From positions 1 through 15,207 of the forward strand of contig JASHYB010000020.1 of assembly GCA_030043255.1 (NCBI GenBank): a stretch of DNA of 15,207 bases, in the 5' to 3' direction. This stretch comes from Thermoplasmata archaeon (GTDB lineage: Archaea; Thermoplasmatota; Thermoplasmata; Lutacidiplasmatales; UBA184). Positions within the stretch are counted from its first letter, which is position 1; every line of letters starts with the position of its first letter. The position numbers and the translations under genes are program-made. This document shows, piece by piece, positions 6,562 through 13,365 of this stretch. The notes under the pieces were generated by a model. It was not told where the DNA came from and made no database searches. It saw nothing but the letters and a program-made list of their open reading frames with translations.

Positions 6562-8694
6562 TCACGCTGGGCGAGCCCGCGGACGGGCGGGCCCGGGCGC
6601 CGCGGAAGAGGGGGAACGGCGCAGGCTCATGGAGTTCAGCAGGACGGTGGTCGACGAGAGCCCCATCGCCACGGCACCGAGGACGGGCAACACGGAGTAG
6701 ACACTCAGCCCGAAGAGGGGGACCAGGGCGCCGGCGGCGATCGGCAGGAGGACGGTGTTGTACCCCACGGCCCAGAACAGGTTCCCTCGGACGCGCCCGA
6801 CGACGCGGCGCGCCGTCCGCAGCGCCTGCGGCACGCCGGTGAACTCCGAGCGGACCAAGAGGACCTGACCGCTCTCGCGCGCCACGTCGGCGCCGGTACC
6901 GAGCGCGATCCCGAGGTCGGCGGCGGCGAGGGCGGGGGCATCGTTGATCCCGTCGCCCACGAAGGCGACCCGACGACCCTGACGCTGAAGGTCCCGGACG
7001 AGCCCGACCTTCCCTTCCGGGGGCACTCCGGCGTAGACCTCGGACAAGCCGAGCGCCGCGGCGACCGGCGCGGCGGCGCGGGGATGGTCGCCGGTGACCA
7101 TGGCGACCCGGATCCCGTCGGCCCGCAGCTCAGCGACCCCCTCCGGCACGCCGGGGGCCAGGGGGCTCCGGAAGGACAGCGCCCCGACGGGGATCCCGTC
7201 GCGGACCAGCACCGACCAACTCAGGCCGCGCTCCGCCACCTTCTCGGTCCACTCGCGCAGCGGCGAGCGACCGAAGGCTGCGGCCTCCACCGCCTCCTCC
7301 CGGACCAGGGCGATCGGGCGCCCGTGCAGGCTAGCCCGAACCCCCGAGCCGGGGTCGAGCGCGGCCCCCTCGACCGCGACGGGGGCCAGGCCCTCCGCCG
7401 CAGCGCGGGCCAGCACCGCGGCGGCCAGCGGGTGGCGGATGCCCCGCTCGAGCCCGGCGGCGAGGCCGAGGACCTCGGCCGCGCGGATCGGAGGGACGGA
7501 GAACACCTCCTCGACCTCCGGCACGCCTTGCGTGAGCGTGCCGGTCTTGTCGGTCAGCACCGTGTCGATCGTGGCGGCGCGCTCGATCGCGTCCCCCCCG
7601 CGAAAGAGGATGCCGGACTCCGCCGCCGTACCGGTGCCGACGAGGAGCGCTGCGGGCGTCGCCAGCCCGAAGGCGCACGGACAGGCGGTGACGACGACTG
7701 TGACGAAGACGAGGACGGCGACCGGGACGGTGAACCCGGTGAGGATCAGCCAGAGCGCCGAAGCGCCCAGGGCGAGCGCCAGCACGACGGGGACAAAGAC
7801 CGCGGCCAGCCGGTCGGCCTGCCGCTGGAGCGGTACGCGCGCAAGCTCCGCCTCGTGCAGGAGCGAGCCGACCTGGGCGACGTAGGCGTCCGGCCCTACG
7901 GCGGTCGCTTCCACGACGAGCGGGCCGTCGACGTTGCGGCTGCCGGCGAGCACCCGGTCCCCCGCGACCTTGCGCACCGTCCCGGATTCGCCGGTCAGCA
8001 GCGACTCTTCGACGGCGCTCGTACCCTCGAGGACGAGCCCGTCGACGGGCACCCGGTCCCCCGCGGCGACCCGGAGCCGCTCCCCGGCGCGGAGCTCCGC
8101 CACGGGGACGGTGCGGTCGACCGTCCCGTCCACGAGCGTCGCGGTGCGGGGCAACAGGTCGGCGAGGGCGCCCAGCGCCGAGCCGGCACGCCGGCGGGCG
8201 AGTAGCTCGAGATAGTTCCCGGTGAGAATCACCGTGAGGATGAGCGCGGACGCGTCGAAATACGTCGCTCCGGGGAGGCGCCCGGGCAGGAGCACTACCG
8301 CCAAGCTGTAGGCGTACGCCGTGGAACTGCCGACCGCCACCAGCAGGTCCATGTTGCCGTAGCCTCGACGGACCGCGGCGGCGGCCCCCGTGTAGAAGCC
8401 CCAACCGGCGTACGCTTGCACGATGCCGGCCAGAAGCGCCTCGACGTCGGTGCCCCCGGCAAGGCGGGGCCCCCAGGCGAGCCCGACGACCGCAAGCGCG
8501 AGGGGCCAAGCGACGGCCAGACGCCAAGCGAGGCGACGGCGGGAGGCCTCGGGGTTCGCGAAGGTGCCCAGGCACTCGGGGGAGCAGAAGTAGTAGGCGC
8601 GGTTGTCGCGCAGGAGCCGCAAGGCCTGCGGGCCCTCCTCGACCGCCATCCCGCAGACCGGATCGGTCGCGAACCGCTTCGGCGGTTCCGTCAC
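6562..8694 (-). CDS. copA: Copper-exporting P1B-type ATPase, CopA type, with N-terminal YHS domain
   Basis: This 710-residue P-type ATPase is expected to pump Cu+ out of the cytosol. The N-terminal YHS/TRASH-like domain carries DPVCGM (Cys14) and YYFCSPEC (Cys37, Cys41). There is no GMxCxxC HMA domain. The core motifs are all present: TGES (234-237), transmembrane CPC (338-340, in ACPCAFGLATP), DKTGT with phospho-acceptor Asp382, the P1B His-Pro pair (421-422), TGD (534-536) and GDGINDAP (580-587). The last helices carry GYNTVLLP and MGLSSTTVLLNSMSLR, the YN and MxxSS signatures of the Cu+ (P1B-1) subgroup. A Phe replaces the usual Leu after CPCA. The GTG start has GGAGGG 4 nt upstream. A GATAGTTC box about 53 nt upstream implies a short leader. 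No copper chaperone or regulator gene is adjacent. Confidence 0.95.
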   Translation of the reverse strand: MTEPPKRFATDPVCGMAVEEGPQALRLLRDNRAYYFCSPECLGTFANPEASRRRLAWRLAVAWPLALAVVGLAWGPRLAGGTDVEALLAGIVQAYAGWGFYTGAAAAVRRGYGNMDLLVAVGSSTAYAYSLAVVLLPGRLPGATYFDASALILTVILTGNYLELLARRRAGSALGALADLLPRTATLVDGTVDRTVPVAELRAGERLRVAAGDRVPVDGLVLEGTSAVEESLLTGESGTVRKVAGDRVLAGSRNVDGPLVVEATAVGPDAYVAQVGSLLHEAELARVPLQRQADRLAAVFVPVVLALALGASALWLILTGFTVPVAVLVFVTVVVTACPCAFGLATPAALLVGTGTAAESGILFRGGDAIERAATIDTVLTDKTGTLTQGVPEVEEVFSVPPIRAAEVLGLAAGLERGIRHPLAAAVLARAAAEGLAPVAVEGAALDPGSGVRASLHGRPIALVREEAVEAAAFGRSPLREWTEKVAERGLSWSVLVRDGIPVGALSFRSPLAPGVPEGVAELRADGIRVAMVTGDHPRAAAPVAAALGLSEVYAGVPPEGKVGLVRDLQRQGRRVAFVGDGINDAPALAAADLGIALGTGADVARESGQVLLVRSEFTGVPQALRTARRVVGRVRGNLFWAVGYNTVLLPIAAGALVPLFGLSVYSVLPVLGAVAMGLSSTTVLLNSMSLRRSPSSAAPGPARPRARPA

Positions 8695-8698
8695 GATT

Positions 8699-8704
8699 CC
8701 CTCC
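8699..8704 (-). promoter_or_regulatory. Shine-Dalgarno site of copA
   Basis: GGAGGG on the minus strand, 4 nt before the GTG at 8694, supports this start. It differs from the leaderless pattern of several neighbouring genes. Confidence 0.5.
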
Positions 8705-8742
8705 GATCGACCGGACGGGGGCCGGCGAACTGGCGGCCGAAC

Positions 8743-8750
8743 GAACTATC
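8743..8750 (-). promoter_or_regulatory. TATA-like box of copA
   Basis: The minus strand reads GATAGTTC, an AT-rich island about 53 nt before the copA GTG. Transcription would start near 8720, giving a leader of about 26 nt that contains the GGAGGG ribosome-binding site (8699-8704). Confidence 0.4.
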
Positions 8751-8887
8751 CCGGACCGCGACGGCTGGCTGCCCCTGGATGCTCCGGAGGGCGGCCGGGT
8801 CCGGTGAGGATCGCCCGCCACCGGTCCTTGGCGGCGCATTCCGCGGAGTCACGGACGAGGGTCCCCCGATGGCCCCCTCCCCTCGGC

Positions 8888-8895
8888 CCTTATGA
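8888..8895 (+). promoter_or_regulatory. TATA-like box of the thermopsin-family gene
   Basis: CCTTATGA, centred about 38 nt upstream of the ATG at 8930, implies a transcript with a leader of about 10 nt. It lies in the 235-bp divergent spacer shared with copA. I see no clear operator palindrome in that spacer. Confidence 0.45.
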
Positions 8896-8929
8896 GAGGG
8901 CGCGTCTTGCCGTCTTGCTCGAGCGGACC

Positions 8930-11900
8930 ATGACCGGGGTCCGGGCCCGGAGGCAGGCGGGCGGCTCCGCCGCGGCGTGGGGTCTGACCGCCGGCATCGC
9001 GGCCTTCCTGTTGATGGCCTCCTTCGCAGGGCCGCTGCCCAGGGCCGCCGGGGCTGGCCCGGCGCTGAGCCCGGAGTCGGACCTCGGCCCGATCCCGTCT
9101 GATCCCGCGCTCTCGGCCGCCGGTCCGACCGGGTCGGGGGTGTCTCCGGCGGCCCCTCCGGGGCCGGGCGCCTCGGCGGGGGCTCCGAGTCTCGACGCGT
9201 CGGTGGACTCCGGGGCGCTGGCCCAAGCGAAGCACGACGGGGTCGATCTCGACTATCTCTTCCCGCCCCACCCGTCGCCGAACGCGACCGAACGGGTCAC
9301 GGCCGCGGCTCAGGGCCACGTCCAGGGGTACTATCGTAGCCAGCCGGCACCGGTCGGCCTCAGCTACCTGGGCCTCTCCGCGGGGGCGAACGGCTCGGTC
9401 CAGGCGACTGAGCTCAACACCTCGAGCGTGCAGGGTCGGGTCGACACGACCGGGGCCGGCATCGTCGCCGACGACCTCGACCTCAGCACGCCGGACGCGT
9501 ACTCGATCCAGCTGAACGCCGTGGCGACGAACGTCGTGCTGTTCGGCCACGGTGGCTACTCGTTCTGGGTCCAGGCCGTGCTCGAGGTGCGACCGGCCGC
9601 CCAAAGTCTGGCGCTCATCACCAACGTCTGGAACTTCTCGTCCTCGGCCCTCGAGTTCACCGGCAATGCGCTCTACGCTCACGGCCCGAACGGGGTCGTC
9701 GCGCCGGGGGAGCTGTACTACTCCGAGGTCTGGGTCCAGGACGTTAGCTACCCGTGGAACGCGACCCTGACCGTCTCCTCCAACCTCTCCGGTGGAAGAG
9801 ACGCCATCTACTTCACGGTCGGGCTCACCGGGCCGTCGGTGCCGAGCCGTCTGGCCGCCGACACGTTCGACTGGGTGGTCTTCAACTCGATACCGGCCTC
9901 CGGGGCCAGCGGAACGGTCCTCCCGGCGAACTTCACGGCGAACGGTCTGCAGTACAACCCCGCAGGGCTGGTCGACGACTTCGAGCTCGACCTGGGCGGG
10001 CCGGGCGGCGGGAGCGAAGCGGACTTCGCCTCCGCGGACGCGGCGCTAGGCCTCGCCTACTGGAACGCGACGGCCGGGGCCTACCAGCCGGTGCCGGCGG
10101 CGTACAGCTACGGCACCGACACCGGGGAAACGGCCTCCGGCGCCACCGTCGCCTGGTCGGACAATGCCTCGGCCGCCCCGGGGGGCCTGGCCAGCTACGG
10201 CACGATGACGACCGGCCCGTCGTTCCTGGAGGGCTTATGGAACCTGACCGGGCCCGAGGGGTCCTTTCCCGTAGCGCTGGCGACCCGCCCGTCGAACGCG
10301 TTCACCGTGGTGACCCCGCTCGGCAACGCCTCCTCGCCGTTCCTCTCCGACGCGCCATCGGTGGCCGCGGGCGCCTTCTCGGACGTGATCGACCTGACGC
10401 CCGGAGCGTACGCGTTCACCACCGAACTCAGCGGCTACGTCCCCGTCACCGAGACGCTGAACCTGACCGGTCCGACGAGCCTCGAGCCGACCCTGGTGGC
10501 GTCCGGCTCGGCGGGGCTCTACACGCCGCTCTGGGCGACGAACAACAGCCAGCTCGCGGCGATCTCCTCGGCCGGAACAGGCACCCCGCAGGACCCGTAC
10601 GTCCTCTTCACGGGCGGCGCGGGCGGGGTCCAGGTCCTCGGCCCCGAGTTCGGGTTGTACAACGACTACACGTACCCGGTCTATCCCGGCCTGCTGCTCC
10701 AAGGGACGAACGCCTCGGTCGAGGTCGACGGTCTGCCGGAGTTCGCCGCGCCCACCGAGTGCGGAGCACGAGGGTGCCTGGTGCCCCTGCCGGCGGCCAA
10801 CGACCTGCCGCTCTGGGTCGCGAACGCGTCGGACGTCGCGCTGGTGAACACGACGGTCACCGGCGGCTGGTTCTCGTACCTCCTGTTCAACCCCGGCTTC
10901 AGCAATCCGTTCGACGCCGTCTTCTACGCCTCGACCGACAACCTCGTCTGGAACGACACCTTCGCCTCGCCGTCCTCGGGCCTCCTCCTGTTCGAGGGGC
11001 CGGGCGCGGACGGCCTGCCGGCGCAGACCGGAGGGGACAACACGATCTGGGGCAACACCTTCTACCAGACGAGCTCGACCGGGGGGACCATCCCGTCGAA
11101 CTGGGGCGTGGGGATCGAGGTCGCCGAGAGCGGGGACCTGGTGTTCAACAACTACGTGGCCACGCCGACCACGGCGGCCGAGCCGTCCTACCTCCTGTAC
11201 TCGGGGCAGGCAACGACCTATCGGGACAGCTGGAACATCACCCCCGACAGCGCGCCGCCGAGCCTCACCGAGTTCCCCTTCTGGCCCCTCACCGGGCCGA
11301 ACATCCTGGGGGGCCCGCAGCAGTCCGGCAACTACTGGTGGGACTACGGAGACCCGCTGAACTTCTTCACGTCCGGGAACAACAGCCTCGGCGTCCTGCC
11401 GTACCGGGAATCGGTCGGCGTTGACTTCCAGATCTCGGCGAGCGGGTACTACCGGCCCTGCCAGCCGTTCGGCTGCTCCTCGTCCATCGCCTCCGGCGGG
11501 GACGCGAGTCCCCTGACCTACGGCGCCGGCGCGTTCTACGAGGTCCAGGTGCACGCTGCCGGGGTCTCTCCGGAAGCGCTCTGGGGGTTCCAGATCGCTC
11601 CGGCGGGCTCTGCGCGCCGGTTCCCGAGCTTCGACATCGGCTGGACGAACTTCGTCAGCGAGGGCCCGCCCTACCAACCGACGACGTTACCGCTTTGGCT
11701 CCCCGCCGGCCGCTATGCGTACGCCAGCACGGGCGAGGGCCTGGTCCTAGCGAACCCCCACCCCGCGGCGTTCGACGTCACGGGCAACCTCACGGTGAGC
11801 ATCGGGCTGCGGCTCGCGGTCGGCTACGGTGAGCTGCGGTTCGTCGAGACGGGGCTGCCCGTCGGTACCTGGTGGTACGTGTTCGTGTTCGGTTACTGGA

Positions 11901-12403
11901 CCGTCTACCCCGCGGCGGCCCTGGAGAGCTCGACGAACACGGTGGTCTGGATCGTCCCGGTGGGACCGGCCACGGTCTATCCTCAGCCCTCGTTCGCCGG
12001 AGGGTTCGAGACGGCCCGCCCGGCGTTCGACCTGCAGGTAGACCACACGACGACGACCGTGCGCATCCGCTACGTCCCGTACCGCTACCCGGTCGAGTTC
12101 CGGGAGACGGGCCTGCCGCCGGGACGGAGCTGGTCGGTCCACGTCACCGGCACCTCCGTGAACGGCACGAGGGTCGACACGACGGTGCGCTCGCGCGGGC
12201 CCACGCTCAACGTCTCCCTTCCCAACGGCACGTTCAACTACACCGTCGGCCGGCTCGCCCGCTACACCGTCAGCCCGGGACGGTACGGCAACGTGACGGT
12301 CGACGGGGGGCCGGCGAGCGTCACGCTCCAGTTCGGTGCCGCCGACCCGTCCGCCAGCCGGTCATCGGACCGACCCGTCCCGATCCCTCCGGCCCCGGAG
12401 TGA
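8930..12403 (+). CDS. Secreted thermopsin-family protein with beta-helix region and 'ETGLP' repeat domains
   Basis: This is a 1157-residue extracellular protein. Residues 1-42 look like a signal peptide: a basic start, hydrophobic GLTAGIAAFLLMASFAG, and a small-residue end. A Pro/Ala/Gly/Ser-rich linker spans about 43-100. Residues about 105-450 match the thermopsin (A5 acid protease) family, with the diagnostic YSIQLNAVATNVVLFG and YSFWVQAVLEV. About 450-525 is a small beta domain (PGAYAFTTELSGYVPV). About 530-840 is Asn-rich with NosD-like parallel beta-helix phrasing (NTIWGNTFY, GDLVFNNYV). Two tandem domains begin with LRFVETGLPVGTWWYVFV (969) and VEFRETGLPPGRSWSVHV (1055); about 865-965 may be a degenerate third copy. 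More than twenty N-X-S/T sequons suggest heavy glycosylation. Its only four Cys form two CX4C pairs (611/616, 844/849). No C-terminal anchor is visible, so release or loose surface association is likely. ATG 8930 begins the signal peptide. Protease activity is inferred from family. Confidence 0.85.
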   Translation: MTGVRARRQAGGSAAAWGLTAGIAAFLLMASFAGPLPRAAGAGPALSPESDLGPIPSDPALSAAGPTGSGVSPAAPPGPGASAGAPSLDASVDSGALAQAKHDGVDLDYLFPPHPSPNATERVTAAAQGHVQGYYRSQPAPVGLSYLGLSAGANGSVQATELNTSSVQGRVDTTGAGIVADDLDLSTPDAYSIQLNAVATNVVLFGHGGYSFWVQAVLEVRPAAQSLALITNVWNFSSSALEFTGNALYAHGPNGVVAPGELYYSEVWVQDVSYPWNATLTVSSNLSGGRDAIYFTVGLTGPSVPSRLAADTFDWVVFNSIPASGASGTVLPANFTANGLQYNPAGLVDDFELDLGGPGGGSEADFASADAALGLAYWNATAGAYQPVPAAYSYGTDTGETASGATVAWSDNASAAPGGLASYGTMTTGPSFLEGLWNLTGPEGSFPVALATRPSNAFTVVTPLGNASSPFLSDAPSVAAGAFSDVIDLTPGAYAFTTELSGYVPVTETLNLTGPTSLEPTLVASGSAGLYTPLWATNNSQLAAISSAGTGTPQDPYVLFTGGAGGVQVLGPEFGLYNDYTYPVYPGLLLQGTNASVEVDGLPEFAAPTECGARGCLVPLPAANDLPLWVANASDVALVNTTVTGGWFSYLLFNPGFSNPFDAVFYASTDNLVWNDTFASPSSGLLLFEGPGADGLPAQTGGDNTIWGNTFYQTSSTGGTIPSNWGVGIEVAESGDLVFNNYVATPTTAAEPSYLLYSGQATTYRDSWNITPDSAPPSLTEFPFWPLTGPNILGGPQQSGNYWWDYGDPLNFFTSGNNSLGVLPYRESVGVDFQISASGYYRPCQPFGCSSSIASGGDASPLTYGAGAFYEVQVHAAGVSPEALWGFQIAPAGSARRFPSFDIGWTNFVSEGPPYQPTTLPLWLPAGRYAYASTGEGLVLANPHPAAFDVTGNLTVSIGLRLAVGYGELRFVETGLPVGTWWYVFVFGYWTVYPAAALESSTNTVVWIVPVGPATVYPQPSFAGGFETARPAFDLQVDHTTTTVRIRYVPYRYPVEFRETGLPPGRSWSVHVTGTSVNGTRVDTTVRSRGPTLNVSLPNGTFNYTVGRLARYTVSPGRYGNVTVDGGPASVTLQFGAADPSASRSSDRPVPIPPAPE

Positions 12404-12516
12404 GCGGTCGTACCTCCGCAGGGGCTCCGCCCGCGAGCGCGGCAGCCGGACCGGTCCAGGCCTCGGATGCGACCGACCGCGGGCGCCGGTCTTCGGGGCG
12501 GTTCGGGCCCGGTACC

Positions 12517-12524
12517 TGAAATCC
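12517..12524 (+). promoter_or_regulatory. Weak TATA-like element for the rhodanese gene
   Basis: TGAAATCC is centred about 32 nt upstream of the ATG at 12552. It is the only AT-rich patch in the 148-bp spacer after the thermopsin gene, which otherwise shows nothing I can name. Confidence 0.35.
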
Positions 12525-12551
12525 TTCCGGGTCTCGCTCCGGAACGGCGCG

Positions 12552-12878
12552 ATGGTGCAGAACCTGACGGCCTCCGAAGTCGCCCAACGTCTGCGGTCCC
12601 AGGAGGCGTCCTTTCTCCTGCTCGACGTGCGCGAACCGTTCGAGCGGGATCTGGCGCGCATCGAGCCGTCCCTGCACATCCCCATGCAGCAGGTGCCCGA
12701 GCACCTCGACCAGCTCCCCCGGGAGGCGACGATCGTCGTCTACTGCCACTCCGGCGGACGTTCCGCTGCGGTCGCCGGGTTCCTCGAGCACCAGGGTTAC
12801 GAGCGCGTGGCGAACCTCAAGGGCGGCATCGACGCCTGGTCCCGCGAGGTCGACCCGTCGGTAGAGCGGTACGGCTGA
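12552..12878 (+). CDS. Single-domain rhodanese-like sulfurtransferase
   Basis: This 108-residue cytosolic protein is one complete rhodanese domain. It would carry sulfur as a persulfide on its active-site cysteine. LLLDVREPFERDLARI (22-37) is the conserved CH2-like N-terminal motif, and HIPMQQVP follows. The active-site loop is YCHSGGRSA with Cys65, in a CxxGxRS arrangement typical of single-domain rhodaneses of the GlpE/PspE type. LKGGIDAW (89-96) is the conserved C-terminal motif. ATG 12552 was chosen because it starts the domain directly and has a possible TATA element about 32 nt before it. Longer in-frame versions add only Arg/Pro-rich sequence. Neighbours give no pathway clue; the sulfur acceptor (tRNA thiolation, Fe-S, cyanide or thiosulfate handling) cannot be told. 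Confidence 0.92.
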   Translation: MVQNLTASEVAQRLRSQEASFLLLDVREPFERDLARIEPSLHIPMQQVPEHLDQLPREATIVVYCHSGGRSAAVAGFLEHQGYERVANLKGGIDAWSREVDPSVERYG

Positions 12879-12937
12879 GCGCCTCGCCCGGATCGGCCCG
12901 GGCGGTCCCCGTGCGACCGGGGTCGCGACGGATCGGC

Positions 12938-13348
12938 TCAGCGCGCGCCGGTCCTCGGGGCACGGTGTTCGGCGACCGCGGCCGAGGACTCCCCCAGCAG
13001 CTCGTCGGGCTCCTCGGCCGGCGGACGACGGACCGGCCGTCCGACGGGCGGGCTCAGGATCTCGACGTAGGCGCGCATACGCCAGTAGGTGTCCAGGAAC
13101 TCCTGCCCGCGGGGCGTGATCGCGTAGGCCGGCCGACCGTCGATCTCCTCGCTCTTCAGCAGGCCGAGCGCGAGCAGCCGGTCGAGGAAGCGGCGGAGCC
13201 GGTCGACCGGCATGCCCGCCCCGTACGAGACCCGCGTCACGCGCGCCGTCCCGTGGTAGCGCTTGACCACCTCGAGGACGGTAGCGTAGAGGTCGGTCAG
13301 CTCACGACGGCGCGTCGCGCCCCCGTTGGCCGCCGGGAGCTCGGGCAT
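12938..13348 (-). CDS. Archaeal winged helix-turn-helix protein (HTH_45-like)
   Basis: This 136-residue protein has its DNA-binding fold at about residues 15-98. ELTDLYATVLEVVKRYHG is helix 1, TRVSYGAGMPVDRLRRFLDR holds the helix-turn-helix, and a wing follows at ALGLLKSEEIDGRPAYAITPRG. This is the usual layout of archaeal HTH_45-type transcription factors. A closing helix (QEFLDTYWRMRAYVEIL) may serve dimerisation. The C-terminal 35 residues are Pro/Arg/Glu-rich and probably disordered. The ATG lies 17 nt after the stop of the upstream bactofilin-like gene and is preceded by AGGGGGG with 8 nt spacing, so the two genes are very likely co-transcribed. It could autoregulate the operon, but no operator was identified. 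The target genes are unknown. Confidence 0.85.
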   Translation of the reverse strand: MPELPAANGGATRRRELTDLYATVLEVVKRYHGTARVTRVSYGAGMPVDRLRRFLDRLLALGLLKSEEIDGRPAYAITPRGQEFLDTYWRMRAYVEILSPPVGRPVRRPPAEEPDELLGESSAAVAEHRAPRTGAR

Positions 13349-13356
13349 CGCCAGCG

Positions 13357-13363
13357 CCCCCCT
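13357..13363 (-). promoter_or_regulatory. Shine-Dalgarno site of the winged-helix gene
   Basis: AGGGGGG on the minus strand sits in the 17-nt gap between the bactofilin-like stop and the ATG at 13348, with 8 nt spacing. It supports operonic translation of the second gene. Confidence 0.5.
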
Positions 13364-13365
13364 GC

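Noticed and set aside
8779..8895. Small 38-codon frame (MLRRAAGSGEDRPPP...) in the copA/thermopsin spacer
   Set aside because: No promoter, ribosome site or recognisable sequence. Its end overlaps the TATA-like box of the next gene.
8603..8929. Upstream extension of the thermopsin-family gene
   Set aside because: It would overlap the copA start, cross both promoters and bury the signal peptide. The ATG at 8930 begins a proper signal sequence.
12404..12551. Possible tRNA or small RNA in the spacer after the thermopsin gene, prompted by a GGTTCG string near 12510
   Set aside because: No T-arm stem pairs around it, and no acceptor stem or anticodon arm can be built.
12885..12922. Two short hairpins (CGCCCG/CGGGCG and CCCCG/CGGGG) between the convergent rhodanese and winged-helix genes, as a terminator
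   Set aside because: Five- to six-bp GC stems are expected by chance at this composition. There is no T tract, the main element of archaeal termination.
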